A DNA stretch of 46,898 nt from Coprinopsis marcescibilis (GCA_004369085.1 ML210364.1:1-46898); one strand, 5' to 3'. Positions 1 through 12,084 are shown, counted from the stretch's first letter. The notes: generated by a model from the sequence alone, not told the origin. Translations and numbers: made by a program.

Positions 1-2414
1 GAGCACCCAACAAAGCCCAGAATTGGCTTAGTGCGTGGGAAACCGACCCTGAAGACCCAAAATACTCGACACACGGCGAAGATTTCACTTTTAAATTCAT
101 TCATCGTCACATTTACACCCGTATGTAGCGTTCCATGTCGCACATACGAACATTCTAGAGCCTCTTGGCTCGACTTTCCCCATATTACTTTATTTATTTA
201 CCTATTTACCAAATAGTTTAGAAAACTATAAGTAGTTGGCCAGAGCGATCCCCTAGGGACAGCTCTAGCTCACCCCAGATCTTACCTACTACCTCTCAAT
301 CCAATTATTTCTCTTCTCAAGCCACTGCGCTTTCGCTGATCGGTTCCAGCCAGCAGAACCGACCCTAACTCTTTTCCAACTCCAAGTTCAAGCTCAAGAC
401 TTACCTGCGAGTGGTCTGACTCGTGATCAGAGCCAGTCAAGCGCCCTCTCAACACACACGAAGAACCTCTCTTCAAGGGCCATAATCATAATCACATATA
501 TGCTATCAGGAGTCGAATGTGTAAGGCTTGGCGTCGAGTAATAGGGCAATGAGACTTACAGGTGGCCACTGGAATCAACTTCTGTTTGATACTGAATCCC
601 AATCGCGATTCCAAACGACCTTACATCAAAGTCATGTAGCAGTATAAACGATCATTTTCTTGAGATCAGATGCGTGCCTGGTCAATACAGAAGTACCATG
701 GGCACGGGGTTTCACGACGTCGATGCATGGTGCACGTATATGCCCCTTACACCGTCCGTAAACACGCATACATTCAGCTTCGTTTACGCAGGCAGCACTC
801 TAAATAACACAAAACGTCAGCCACACTTGGAAAACTCGGAAGGAACGATGAAGCCAAGGTGTGCTTACATACCAGAGGTTGCTGGAAGTTGCTAGAAGCC
901 GTCATAATCACCAAGCACTGTCGCGATGGGCATATACGGCGCTGGCAGAGCAAGCTGGAGCATGAATGCACAAAGATTGCGCACACGCTAGAGAACACTC
1001 GTCCCGCGCATACCTATATAAGATTTAGACCATCAGCTTATACAAGCCTGACTGAGGCTGCTACACCAAACCATTGCCCAAATGGTCGTGAAAGACGCGT
1101 ACGGCCACGTTATAGGCTTATTGTATTGTGCTGTATCGATTCCTCAGAACTTACCAAGTGTACTGTGCTGCGCAAATCAACGACTGCCCTTCAACCTATT
1201 GCGACGTCAAACTTGAGCTTATGGAAAAGCAAAGTCGGCAAAACAGCTTTCGTGCTCACAGAACGAGGTGGAAGTTGGAGTAGGAAGGAAAGAAGGGAAG
1301 ACCAGGAGAGGTCACTGAGTGCTGCCGATCAAGCCGATCAACAAACTTCAGCTCCGCGTGATTTAAAGTTCAAACACCCCAACCCACTCCCGCTCGTACT
1401 TGCCAAAAGCCAATCCATCCCAAACCTTCGATCCGAATGGATTCTTACCAACACACAACCTCACAAAATCCTCTTCATGAATCTAAGAAACCCATTCCTA
1501 TTCTTATTTTAATAACTAAATGAAACACAATCTAAGCGACTATAAGTATCTTCCTAAATATACAAGAAAACGAGCGTGGGAGGCCTTAATATAAGTAAAA
1601 TTACACACAGAGAGACATTGATAACAGAATACACGACAGAATTGAGAGCGACAACTTGAGAGGATTTAATTGTGTTTAGATACCGGGCACCGAGAACAAG
1701 GGGAGCGAGTGGGTGGGGAGAGGCAAGCGGATGCGCACAGCGCACCCACCCCCAACCACCCACCATGCAAATAGCAAGGCACGAGCGCACAAGCAGGACA
1801 TGAAGACATAAAAAGACGTCGCACGGACGGATGTTGCGTATACAAATGCTTTGATGATTGATGATGATGATGATGAGGAATGAAGGATGCCGATGAAGAG
1901 TGCAATTGCAGAATGAAAGGTCGTTCGTTCGTCATCGTATGTTCATGTCGCGTCGTAATCTAGAAACGTCAACGTCTTGCGTGTGTGTCGTTATGCTGCA
2001 TAGTAAGAGCTGGCTGCATGGTGTCGTCCCGTCGCTGTCGGCGTCGAAGCAGACCATTCCATAGTCATAGCTGAACAGTTGCGGGCTGGTTTACCGAGGT
2101 CCGTCAGGCTGTGGTATGCTGGTAGGTGTTTTGTGCATGGCTGAGGTGCAGGAGAGTGCGAGGTCGTCACGAGGGAACCACTCGCCAGGTAAGAGGGAGA
2201 TCGGATGTACAAGGAGGAGAGCGAGGAAAATGAAAGGGAGGAAAAAAAGAACAGAACCAGCAGAAGATCCGAGCACGATCACAACAAAAGCCCTTCTTTC
2301 GAAAGACCCTTGTCATGGCAATACGCTTCTCGACGCCGGAACCATGAAGAAACGGAAAGACAATAGGCGAGGACAGGAGTAACCAAGGCACATAGTTGAC
2401 AGACTATGCAGCAC
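1..2414. other. No convincing gene; 5' intergenic stretch
   Basis: I see no reading frame here with family motifs, signal peptide or credible splice partners. The longest open stretch (859-1512, +) is Lys/Arg/Ser-rich, begins with GTG rather than ATG, and has no protein-like pattern. A short GAT trinucleotide tract lies near 1855-1877. CT-rich sequence around 270-480 could be leader or tail of a gene off the left edge, but nothing proves this. Confidence 0.5.
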
Positions 2415-3611
2415 TTAGACGTCGCTGCGGCCGGTCAATCGCCTCATAACCCGGCTGAAGTGCCTGGGATAGTTAACGATTTCAACCTTGGCAAGTTCTC
2501 CAACAAGACCGCCCTCCGTCGAGGCGTTTGAGAGCGAGCGGGCAACGACAACTGAGCGACGCTTGTTGCCCCGGAGCTTGCAAGATTGTCCCTTGGATTT
2601 TGTGGGCTGCGATTGACCCCCAGTGTTTCCATTTCCATTGCCATTTCCGTTTCCGTTGCCGGTATTGCCAGTAGGTTGAGGGCTGGGAGCACTGGAAGAC
2701 GAAGCGGGGGTGTTGTTTCCGTTGCCATTTCCGTTGTTTCCATTTCCATTGCCGTTTCCATTTCCGTTTCCATTTCCGTTTCCGTTGCCGCCATTGCCAC
2801 CAGGAGCAGCAGGTTCAGTGACGAAGCGAGCAATTCGGGGACCGGGGAAGGTGTATTCGTTGCTGCTGAAGACACCAGGGACGTGAATGCCGGGGTGGTT
2901 GTCGGCGTATCCTCCAGGGAAGCTGACGAGTTCGTCCTCCTGAGGACGACCGGTACCGCTACCACCGATACGGAGCTGGGTGCAGCTGGGGTAGAACTCG
3001 GCACCACGGAATTGAGGAGCGAGATGGAGGGCGATGATTTCGTGACGAAGGAGGTAGTTTCCGGGAGCGACGTTGGCGGGGAGAGGGAGGCTGAAGGTTC
3101 TACCAGACATGAGGTCGTTCTGGAACCATTCAGATGAACCGGGCTTCCTGCCAGCTTGGTGGATCTTGAACCACCGGGCGTTGGCGCTGTTGAACTGGTT
3201 GCATGGCACGTCTCCGCAAGATGCGAGGTAGGTAATGAAAGGACCAGTGTTATGGGGCCACTAAGAGTATAAGAATCAGTAAACAGTTAGCTGTTAATCA
3301 GTAGGAGATATACGTACGTTGGAAAGATCCGCGCCTCTCCAGTCAAAGGTGAGGGTGTCGCCTGGGTTGGCGTCAGCAACCTGCTCGGCATTCCGTGCGT
3401 TTATTCCACAGTTGACAGAGGGATTGTCAGCGCCATTGATTGGGCTAGCATCGCTGATTTGACGAATAGCAGAAGGGAATTGCTGGCCACCGAATGGACG
3501 ATTGCCAGTGAGAGTGCGCCCATTGATGGCGACAGTATGGACGAAACCGTGGGCGGATACGTACGAGGCCAAGAGGACCAAGGGAGCAAGGAGTTGGATG
3601 AGGGATGACAT
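2415..3611 (-). CDS. AA9 lytic polysaccharide monooxygenase (secreted, copper-dependent)
   Basis: Two exons (3611-3318 and 3260-2415) around a 57-nt GT..AG intron give about 379 aa. Residues 1-20 are a signal peptide. Cleavage leaves His21 as the mature N-terminus, as AA9 needs for its copper histidine brace. The second copper ligand is His101 in the P-H-x2-GP-x3-YLA context. The typical WFKI block follows, then second-sphere His177 (IIALH) and axial Tyr188. AA9 enzymes cleave cellulose or related glucans oxidatively outside the cell. Odd points: the residue two before the axial Tyr is Glu186, where AA9 usually has Gln. There is no CBM1; instead an Asn-Gly repeat linker (about residues 250-330) leads to a basic C-terminal extension. 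Overlapping open frames are shadows of this repeat. The start is chosen because it gives the clean signal peptide; longer in-frame sequence upstream is leader. Confidence 0.95.
2630..2805. repeat. Degenerate hexanucleotide repeat encoding (Asn-Gly)n
   Basis: Imperfect repeats of a CCATTT/CCGTTT/CCGTTG type hexamer encode the Asn-Gly linker of the AA9 protein on the minus strand. The unit length keeps frame, so the tract can expand or contract without frameshift. It opens long false frames on the other strand and in frame +2. Confidence 0.8.
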
Positions 3612-3811
3612 GATGAAGTTACTTTGTGTCGTGGGTGTGTGTTGTCTAGATTTAAAGGGGCTTGTGTTTGAATGATGCTTGCCTGGAGGCGAACGCGCAG
3701 CGTATGTATCAAGAAATGAAGAAGGGGTGTTAACCTGAAGAAGATAGGACAAGCCGTTAAACGATGAGAAGGAGGAGGGAAGATTGTTGAAACAGACCTT
3801 TAACTCGATTC

Positions 3812-3819
3812 CTTTTATA
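3812..3819 (-). promoter_or_regulatory. TATA box of the AA9 gene (candidate)
   Basis: TATAAAAG on the minus strand, about 200 nt before the AA9 start codon. It is the only good TATA match between the gene and 4 kb. The distance implies a longer leader than for the small secreted-protein genes. Confidence 0.5.
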
Positions 3820-3881
3820 CTAGGCGCACAATGTGGGTGTCCATTGTCAAAGCACTCGCCTTTTTTATTGTTCGCCCAGGC

Positions 3882-4082
3882 CTAGTGCCCCTCATCCCCG
3901 CCAAATCCGGTCAAAGCAACACCGCCACACCAAGTGTACAAACAAGTCCAAGCCGCAGTCGGACCTCCCGGCATCCATTGTTTCGTAATGCCGTCGCCGT
4001 TCTCACAGCTGCATTTTTCGATTACCTCCCTTCCCGCCCCTATTGTGCCTTCATCTGCATAGACCTCGCCATACGTTACCAA
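3882..4082 (-). other. Orphan coding-like exon, Cys/Gly/Trp-rich
   Basis: The last ~45 codons before the TAG at 3882 look protein-like: a C-S-C start, then ENGDG, W-M-P-G-G, TAAWTC and TWCGG, ending Gly/Asp-rich. Four cysteines in a short stretch recall the last exon of a small secreted protein. I could not find a signal-peptide exon upstream on this strand. It could be a surviving exon of a dead gene, an exon whose partner I missed, or chance. It ends just upstream of the AA9 promoter on the same strand. Confidence 0.3.
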
Positions 4083-6731
4083 TTATTCACGTTGGCCAAA
4101 GTGCTTTGACCATTGTCGACCTGTGGCGCTCGGTACAATGCGAGGATGGGTCGGGCCAAGGCCGACCGCTGCCTACCCGATTTAGATTGCAATCACCGAC
4201 GCCCAGCTTGCCCCGCCCGCCACCCACCGTCTCCACCACTCCATTGCCTCGAGGCAAAACGCCAAAATCGTGCCTCGGCGTGCAAAGGAATGGAAACCTG
4301 AGCGCGTACGTTAGCTTACCCCATTCAATTCGAGCAACCCTGGCTTTCGCTTTTGTGTGTCCCACTGACGTCGCTGGCAACCTTTCTCAGACTGCAACAG
4401 TTACGCGAAATTCCCGCAACGACCAGTGGCCGGTACGTACAGTTCACAATTGGGCGATACGTCGGCAGGAAGACTCTTGGTCGGGAAGGGGACTCGGAAG
4501 GTTCAAGGAACAACTGGAAGGAAGCTCGCCGAAATGAGCTTTGGTGGGAAAGGTAAAAATGTGGACTGGGAGGGAAGAATCAAAGATTCTATTTTTGGAG
4601 ATCGATCGATCGCCCAAGCTGTGTTGAACGTTGAACATAGAAAGAATATCTAGTGCTTACTTTCTAAAAAAAAATACAACGGTGCGAGAAACAATGCAGT
4701 ACTAGCAAGCAAACCAGTGGTCCACTAACTACCTTGTCCAATACTTCAAAAATGTCGTGTTCTACCTATGGCTGTCATCCGCCTTGGCCCCGACAACAGC
4801 TCGCCACTGGCGACGTTTTCCTCGATTCACTCTTCGAAGAAACACGATATGTCACCTTATAATAAACTCCACCCTGTAAACGCGTAATGTAGATCATCCG
4901 GGGCCGCCTGCCAAGGCGCATCTACAGACATCCACAAAGGCGTTTGCGGACCTGTGTGCATTTGATAATGCTGAGTCGACACTAAGCAGTTTGAATCAAT
5001 GCAACGCGATTTGCGCGTGCATATATTCCTTCCAGACAGAGCCAATGCCACACGCACACAGTGAGTAATGAGCAATGGGGAATCTTCTCTTTCCGACTCG
5101 ATCAAAGTTCAAACACAGCCTATGTGCGTGATTCCGAGTCAGACAACGGGAGAAGGCTAACCTTGCCTTTATGCGCATACCTCAGGTCCATTGGCCTTTA
5201 GCCTATGTGTGCTCATTTCAGTAAGAAAGGCTGATAGTGATGACTTTTGGCTTCCTGACAATGATCGGTGGCATGATTAGGGGTCACATTCACAGTGAGA
5301 TGAAAAACACGCGGTTGGGGTTTTGACTGTCTCGACCTCGAGGCTACCAGGCAGCCGTGGCGCGCCACGTTCTGATCACCTTTCGTTCCTTTCTTGGCAG
5401 CTGTCTACACAGACTGTGCCTTACACCTTGAGAGGCCACCTTGAGAGGCATTCCTCCCAGTACGCTCAGGAGGTAACGTACTTTTTTGAACGCCAGAGGT
5501 CCTGAGACAAAGTTGTATGGCTCACTGGGCTGCTCCGAGTCTCGTGCGGCCATGACGTTCTTTGTTATAGTTGATAAAGAAAGATAATCGAATAAGCAGA
5601 AACTGGGATGCGTGTCGTAGGGTACAATCGAGCCTCCTGCTCCCGTAAGGCATACATGATAATTATGTAAGAGATACGAATATAACTCACCCCAAAGGGC
5701 TTTCGGCCACCAAGACCGCTCTTTGTGGCGAAATCTCACTGGCCAAGGGTGACACTCTATATCGAGTTAGCACAGTAGTTATTTTCAACACCTACATATC
5801 CATCATCCAAAGTTCGAATTTTCAGCCTTGCTCAAGCCATATTCAACTTCCAAGTCCCAATCTAGTCTTTAAGTTTTATAAAACCTCAGAACGAGGCCAT
5901 ACTGCGGTGGCGGAAACTTACCAAAATATGCTTATAAAGTGAACAGGTTATGAGAGAAGGGTTTTGATAACAAACTCTCCTTTGAACTTTACACACACTG
6001 CGCGTGCCGAAGGCCGAGAAGCATTTTGCACATTTTGTAGGGAGCCAGGTGCTGTACATATCTGAAATGGAAAGGGACCATGTCAGGTCCCCGAAACGCG
6101 TACAAAGGCCTCATAGAGTCCTTCCTCGATAGGTATGCAGCAGTAAACATGAGCCTAACGCGGTTGGTTTACTAATTTTGGGTATGTACACACTGAGCCT
6201 CAGTGAGGGAAAACGACCGAGACAGGTCCCACGCAATGTTTTATGTAGAACACTCGGATCATAGCGAGGAAACCTGTTCTTTGACGTGACTAGCGCGCCC
6301 GTGATTCAACTAAGTTCAGAATGCAATGATTTACTGATGGCTGAGTTGACTTGGGAGGGACGCTTTTCCTAGAGCTTGCGGCCCTGAAACAACATCTTAG
6401 GATTGGGAAGAGAGCTGCAAGGGAAGCCCTAAACTCGCAGTGTTATTGCAGAGCTCAATAAAACGGTCTCCGAAGAGGGTGTGGTTTGAACGCTTTGCAT
6501 ACCGTTCTTGATGCTTATGTGGACCTCAATGGCAATGGTAAAGTGCGCTCGAAACATGGCAAGTGTCACCAGGACACAGACCCGATTCTTTTATAAAGTA
6601 GAAGATACACGGCAGAGCTATCCTAAGCAGCAAGGGCATATCATATCCGCGTGAGCCCGCCCATGCCCCGAGTCCAAGCTAATTGCTGGCCCAGGCCCAT
6701 GGCAGAACGCTCAACTGAGGGTGCGAATTAT
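4083..6731. other. Gene-poor intergenic DNA
   Basis: Open frames here (for example 5344-5739 on the minus strand) lack conserved motifs, signal peptides and splice partners. Short A runs and GATC repeats near 4600 are the only low-complexity items seen. I recognise no RNA gene. Confidence 0.45.
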
Positions 6732-7172
6732 CTATTTGCACTTCTTGCGGTGGAGGAGGAGCTGGCGAGCCGCAAGGGGCAATTAATAAAGGAAGACGCG
6801 GGGGAGGTAAAAGAACTCACGTTGGCGTGGGTGAACCACTTGTTGCAGCGAATGCATTGCCACTCGTTGGCGCGGGCCTTGATCTCATCGTAGAGCTCAC
6901 GGGTGGAGATGTCGGCCAAGAGAGAGCGGGTCTCGAGGACCTCGTCCATTTCAAAGCCCAACTGCATGAATATTAAAATGTCAGTTCAGCGACCTCGTCG
7001 ATGCGCAGGGAGGGTGAAGACGTACGGATCGGGCAGAGAGCGAGGCATCGCTGCGCATAATATCCCGAGCACTCAGCTCAACGCCGTGGTCGCCATGAGC
7101 AGAGACGTTTCCAGCCAAGAAGGACAGGAAGAAGAACAGGAAAAGAGAGATGACAGTGTGGAAGTGGCGCAT
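6732..7172 (-). CDS. Small secreted protein, family A member 1 (zinc-finger-like C-terminus)
   Basis: Three exons (7172-7026, 6961-6821, 6761-6732) with 64- and 59-nt introns, all phase 0, give about 105 aa. An N-terminal hydrophobic run ending V-S-A is a signal peptide, followed by HGDHG. The secreted part has an acidic stretch with SARD/SARS motifs, then ISTRELYDE, then a C-terminal C-x2-C-x11-H-x3-C pattern. The last exon is only 9 codons and supplies the His and last Cys; I chose this acceptor because it matches the intron length and His position of the two paralogues at 15953 and 29948. A later acceptor would give a different short tail without the motif. A TATA box lies about 100 nt upstream. 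Function unknown; zinc binding is inferred from spacing only. Confidence 0.72.
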
Positions 7173-7270
7173 CTTTGCACTGTGTAGTGGGAGATTGACT
7201 GTGAAGAGGGACTGTAGTTGTTGAGGAGTGGAGAACTGGATACTGACTTTCTGTTGAGGCCTCGGGCCAA

Positions 7271-7278
7271 TATTTATA
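7271..7278 (-). promoter_or_regulatory. TATA box of family A member 1
   Basis: TATAAATA on the minus strand, about 100 nt before the ATG at 7172. The spacing resembles that of the family B genes. Confidence 0.55.
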
Positions 7279-7279
7279 G

Positions 7280-10189
7280 TTCGCAAGGAACCCTCGCCAT
7301 GCGAAACGGGTTTCCTGAATTGGACGAACAGAGATGATGTGCATCGATGTTGTGGCGGATCGGATGCAACCGCAAACAGTACCGAGCGCCAGCCGAGCGC
7401 TCAGTCAACTGCGCCGTTACAGCAATCATAGCGCTCATAGTTCAACGACCCCATTGGCACAGAACATCAGACCGGCTGCCGTACGCGTGAATTTCTCTCG
7501 CCAAGGGGACGTCGGTGGACGCAGGGCGCTACATTTGTGATGGTTCATCATCGTCACAGTATCATGATCTTCCCCCGAGACTCCGCCGCCTCAGGCAACC
7601 AACCATCCCCAACCATCCACGCAACCCTCCTTGATGCATTTGCTGCCTCTTCCACTATTTCTGTCCAGAGAACTTGCATATTGGCTTAATGCAATATGTT
7701 GAGACGCGGCACATATTGTTGCGAAGCAAGGTGAAACGTAAGGGCAAGTGGGAACGGGCCCATTGGCTCCCTTTCCCGTTCCCATTGGTACTTTAGGATC
7801 ATAAAATGCAAAGGCGCATGACAGGCGTGATAGATTGATGTCATGGTTCAACGCGTTCTCTGCCGTATGATGGCCTAAATAGAAGTACACCATACAGCGC
7901 TTGGCGGGATGTGTCCAAGAGTGTCCACCACCCTGCCTACTACACGTTGGAAACCCAAGGCAGTTACAAAGTGCATCTACTAGTAAGCGCCATGACAGAG
8001 ATCTGGTATATATGCAAACAGGATATGAAGCCGTGTATCATATTTACCTACCAACGGTGGCGCGAAAGGAACACGGTCATCGCTCAAAAGGAATTCGATA
8101 AGGGAGAGACGGTGGCGCAAAAAGCGGCTTAGCTTGTGATGGACCTTGATTGAGGCAACTCGCGACAGCTATGTACACTCCACAGGCGCAAGGGTCGGGA
8201 TAGACTAAGCTACTTATTCGGAGATGTTAGGCGCCCGGCGCGGGACCACAAGGTAACTTGTCTCACCAGTTGCATCTCCCCCTGTTTCATGTACATCTTC
8301 GCCCAAAGGCTCCGACTTGGCCCGTCAACATCCGACAAAGCCCCACGTCGTGAGGTGTGTATGTAGGAGGCCCCGGAAGTTGTGCCTTCAGGATTTTCTG
8401 CCTCAGACGGCTCATGGCAGTCACTAAGGTGCGACACTGCTTGTACACATGTGCAACATTTACTGTGGGCAGACAATACGTACTTTGACAAGTATTGAGT
8501 GCAAAAATGAAATCAAGCCTTCAAGCCGAGCTCCATCTTCCTGGGGATGGAGACCCTTGACTCTTTTACCAGCCAGAACAGGGGCCACAACCGGGGTACA
8601 TAGGCAAGGGTATGCACCTTTAAAGCATCGGTACCCCGCAGCGGCAGATCCTTGAAGGTCTGCTACCTCACTGCTGTGGCTGCGAACAACTGCGCTTTCG
8701 CGAATCCACAGTGGATGATTCAAGACACAAGTAGAAGTAAGGGGTGTGTAGTAAGCCGTAGCAAGTGAGGGCCGATCCTCAGAGACACAGCCTGTCGCAA
8801 GCAAGCATCACGATATTGTAACACTTTCAGTGACAAGCATCCCTTGAGCAACGAAGTGTGTGCGGGTAATGGGGATCGGCGCGCCAAAGGACTGTCCCGG
8901 CGCATCCCAGTGCTATCTATAGCCATCTTCACATGTGGGCGCTCTATCAACATCAACTTCTGCTGATCTTGGATTCGGCAGCAAATCAGAGTAGGCAAAG
9001 CCAAAAGGACACGACCGCACGGTGGTTACATAAAACTCAGAGCTTAGCGCGACTACATACCCATCCCACAAGTTGGCGATGTCCACTAGCTTACCCTCGT
9101 CGCCCGCAGCGAAAAGTTAATACTCCGGAGAGGGAGCGCAGAGGCTCTCACGAGAAGGATAACGGTCATCAGAAACAATCTATAACAAGGGAAATTTAAA
9201 GGCAAATCATCCTGACTCATGGAGATCAACAGTCAGCACTTGGCGGAATCCAATTCGTCCGGAAAATTCGGGCTAAGGCTGCAGACTCTCACGTGGGTGA
9301 GACTGGGTGATACGGGTAGAAATGTAGAGCCCTGTAAATTAAGCCGAGGTGGTTCACATCTCAGTTGAGAAGGATCTGAAGGAACAAATAGTCTCGTACT
9401 GCATGATGCATCTATCGCTGCCAGGATCGATATATTGACACCTTTCCCCGCACTTTGAAGATGCATACGTTTTTGAAGGCCTTCACCACATCCAGAAATT
9501 GCACGGAGTCGTGAGTTTATATCGTGGAGGAGAACAGAACCACAGAGGACGATTATTGTGCGCTCTGGTGGGCATTTCATGGAGGCGAGCGAGCTGCGAT
9601 TACCGCTCAACCCGGGGAACTGAAGCTGTGAAACCATTTGGCAAGCGTCAGCGTGGGGAAGCAAAGACCCCCAAGGAAAGAATACTGCGCATAGAAAAGC
9701 TCGGGCATGAGGGTGTACATACATATGTAGTAACGCTATAGCTTTCCTCGGCTTGATGGGGGCTGCGGAATTGGGTTAGCGCAAGTGGTTCGTGTGCACA
9801 GAACTGGGTGAGAAAGAACAGCCAAACAATATCCAACTCGCAAAGATGGCTGTCTGCCGAGAGGAAAGAAACTGCTGGGCTATCCAACGCCCATCCCCAA
9901 CTTCATGCTCACTTGATGTTGAACCCCCTGGTCCCTCACATCCCTAGAAGTTCGTTGAGCCGAGGCCTGAATCATAGAGTCGACCTGGAACTTTCAAAAC
10001 GCGGCTCTCTGGCGTCCGAGGCTAGCCCTTCGACGCGCCCTGTGTAAGAAGGGATGGTATGTAGTGGGAAAGGAATTCGAAGGATGGGCACCGGAAACAC
10101 ACCTTCACGCCGCTGAAATGGTCCGAAGATCTAGCTAGCGGCCCAGATTCTTGTCGAAGCCGTCGTGGGCATTGGCCACATTGCCCACT
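7280..10189. other. Gene-poor intergenic DNA
   Basis: No supported gene. One frame at 9233-9724 (-) has a hydrophobic N-terminal stretch followed by a Cys-containing region, but no repeat, domain or intron pattern supports it. I see no tRNA-like or transposon-like structure. Confidence 0.4.
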
Positions 10190-10214
10190 TCAAGAACCCT
10201 CTTCTATGTGACTT

Positions 10215-10739
10215 GTAACTTGTTCCACCCATTGGAACACCTGCGCATTGGTGGTAGGTACTGGGTAGAGCGCGAGTGGTCCAAAACAGTCCAACATGCA
10301 ATTCGCGACGCGATGGTCACGTCGAAGTAGTTTGGAGACCGCATCAACAGAGCAGAACACTAGGCTTGGGCCCTCTGAGGAGATTGCCGGAAGAACCCGC
10401 TCACGTCGACGGCGGACCTGAACGAATATCCAGCAATTGTGGAAGAAGCCCAGTCTCTCCTCGGCCACAACTAAGCATACATGGTACTATGTGAGGACTG
10501 GAAAGGGCGTGATAGACCAGCTGGTAAGCAAATGCCTTATGGGGGACACATTCTATCCGCTGACGAAAGCCTGCGCAACTACACAAGCCACAGACATTCT
10601 ATTACAGGCGATACAGCACTATGCTAACTTCGAACTGCGTGCAGAACCTGCTAAGGACATCATCCAGTCGTGCCCACTGCCCGTGGTTCTCCACCCGGTG
10701 CTAAGGTGTAGTCGTCCTGGACTTTGCCTCGTAAATTAG
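10215..10739 (+). other. Coding-like debris, possible dead gene
   Basis: Three plus-strand stretches have protein-like composition but sit in different frames broken by stops: one around 10218-10330 (NLFHPLEHLRIGG-like), one around 10385-10472 ending in LLGHN, and one around 10475-10715 (contains TWYYVRTGKG and YANFELRAEP). They may be exons of one gene or a decayed copy. I do not recognise the family. It ends tail-to-tail with the minus-strand gene that stops at 10701. Confidence 0.25.
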
Positions 10740-11689
10740 CCGCATTTTCGTTGCGTGATGGTTTACAAAGAGTCCTTCCTGGCTACACGCATACAGAAAC
10801 GCCTTGTACGACCCCTTTGAAATTTGGCCATAGCTTGCAAATTTGGTGGCAATTCCCCGGACTGCGGGATCGCTCAAGAACTTCATATGCTCTTGCGCAA
10901 TGACCCAATTATAGTCTGCTGTGTCAAAGACAAAAGAGAAGTCCTGTCTATTCAGACGCAGGTCATTGCCGTCGTCGGCAATGAGGGCTGCCAAACCGCG
11001 CACAACATCGCACAGGTGGTATTCACGTGGCCAAGTCTGGCCCATCGGCTTGACTGCGTCGGGAATCCTCTTGAATTGTGGAAGTCTGGCAGTACCGCTT
11101 CTCAACCGCGGTCCTGCCCTGCGTGGCCCGGCTGGCTTTGCAGTCAAAGGCGTGCATGTAGCAGCGAGAGCCGCAAGACAGTGTGCTACCCCTTTCCTGT
11201 TTGGCCGAGGCTTTGGGTAGTTCATCCTAAGGTCTTGGTTGCTCGGTCCCACGGCGTGGTTGTAGCTTGTTGGGATTCTTTGCAGCTGTAGCTCGTGCTC
11301 TAGGCCAAGACAGTCCTCGTCTTTGATGCCCATTCTGAGGGTAAGTGGCATCAGACGGAGAAGCAGACGCTGACCAGGGGTGACCTTGGTATTGAACTGG
11401 TCCGTTCTAACGAGCCTCCACCCGTTGTCGAAGAATTCGATCCATGGCTTAGCAGTAGCTATAGGCTCGTTGTCGAGGGAAATTTGTATATCTGGCATTT
11501 TCAGTACAAAGGGCCAGCCCTCAAGGACTTCTTTAACAACAAGCGGGGCTGTTTTTGGCTGATTGATTCAAGGTCGTTAGTGAGCTGGAAGGGTCATCGT
11601 CAGCGATAGTTTAAATCTCGTACCTTGTAGTATATTACAAAGGTAACAAAGTCATCACTGACGTCTTGCATTTCGGTATCCGTGTCCAT
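10701..11689 (-). CDS. Hypothetical protein, two exons
   Basis: Exon 1 (11689-11624) encodes 22 aa (MDTDTEMQD...). A 65-nt GT..AG intron joins in frame to exon 2 (11558-10701), total about 307 aa. No signal peptide or membrane segment is seen. The N-terminal half has a mixed alpha/beta look (FVTFVIYYK, GWPFVLKMPDIQISLD), the middle is Pro/Arg/Ala-rich (roughly residues 130-180), and the C-terminal part has regular hydrophobic spacing (FVFDTADYNWV, FLSDPAVRGI). I recognise no catalytic motif and cannot name a family. The alternative start inside exon 2 (MPDIQ...) would drop a good-looking beta segment, so I prefer the spliced model. Confidence 0.6.
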
Positions 11690-11886
11690 AATTACTACTG
11701 CCTGATTCAGTCTTCTGTACTCCGTGGATGGAGGTGTAGCAGTAATACGCCGTTATGGGGTGCGGATTGAGCGGGGACCTCAAATGGAGAGCTCAATGTC
11801 CAGCCTTTATGTCTGTCAGAAGCTATTGTCGCAAATACGACTGAAGCGGCAATTATTCGAATTGAGAAAGCTGGGAAAGTTCAAGT

Positions 11887-12084
11887 TCAAGTTGCATTGA
11901 TCATGGCCCCAGCATCTTTGCTGATCACTATTGTAGTCGTGACTCGGAAAGTGGCATGCATACGGTCCATCTTGTAGTGGGTTTGCGCCCCAACTTGAAG
12001 GTCAATTGTCTCTCCAGGTTGATTGGAGACATCTCGAATGTAATTGCTGGACAATAGACAGTCATAATAACGCAGCATGAGCAC
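11887..12084 (-). other. Coding-like fragment upstream of the hypothetical gene
   Basis: About 55 codons on the minus strand ending at a TGA (11887) look like real protein: GETIDLQVGAQTHYKMD and FRVTTTIVISKDAG patterns suggest beta strands. I could not find a convincing first exon upstream. It may be a last exon or a remnant. It is about 200 nt upstream of the next gene on the same strand and not in frame with it. Confidence 0.3.

Noticed and set aside
859..1512. 217-codon open frame on the plus strand
   Set aside because: Begins with GTG, no early ATG, no motif, Ser/Lys/Arg-rich composition typical of non-coding sequence.
2444..3137. Long overlapping frames on both strands
   Set aside because: Shadows created by the Asn-Gly-coding hexamer repeat and the GC-rich AA9 exon.
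5344..5739. 131-codon minus-strand frame
   Set aside because: No conserved pattern and no ATG-linked promoter or partner exon.
9233..9724. Possible secreted Cys-containing protein on the minus strand
   Set aside because: A hydrophobic N-terminal run exists, but Cys spacing is irregular, there is no intron, no TATA box at the usual distance and no similarity to the three secreted families.
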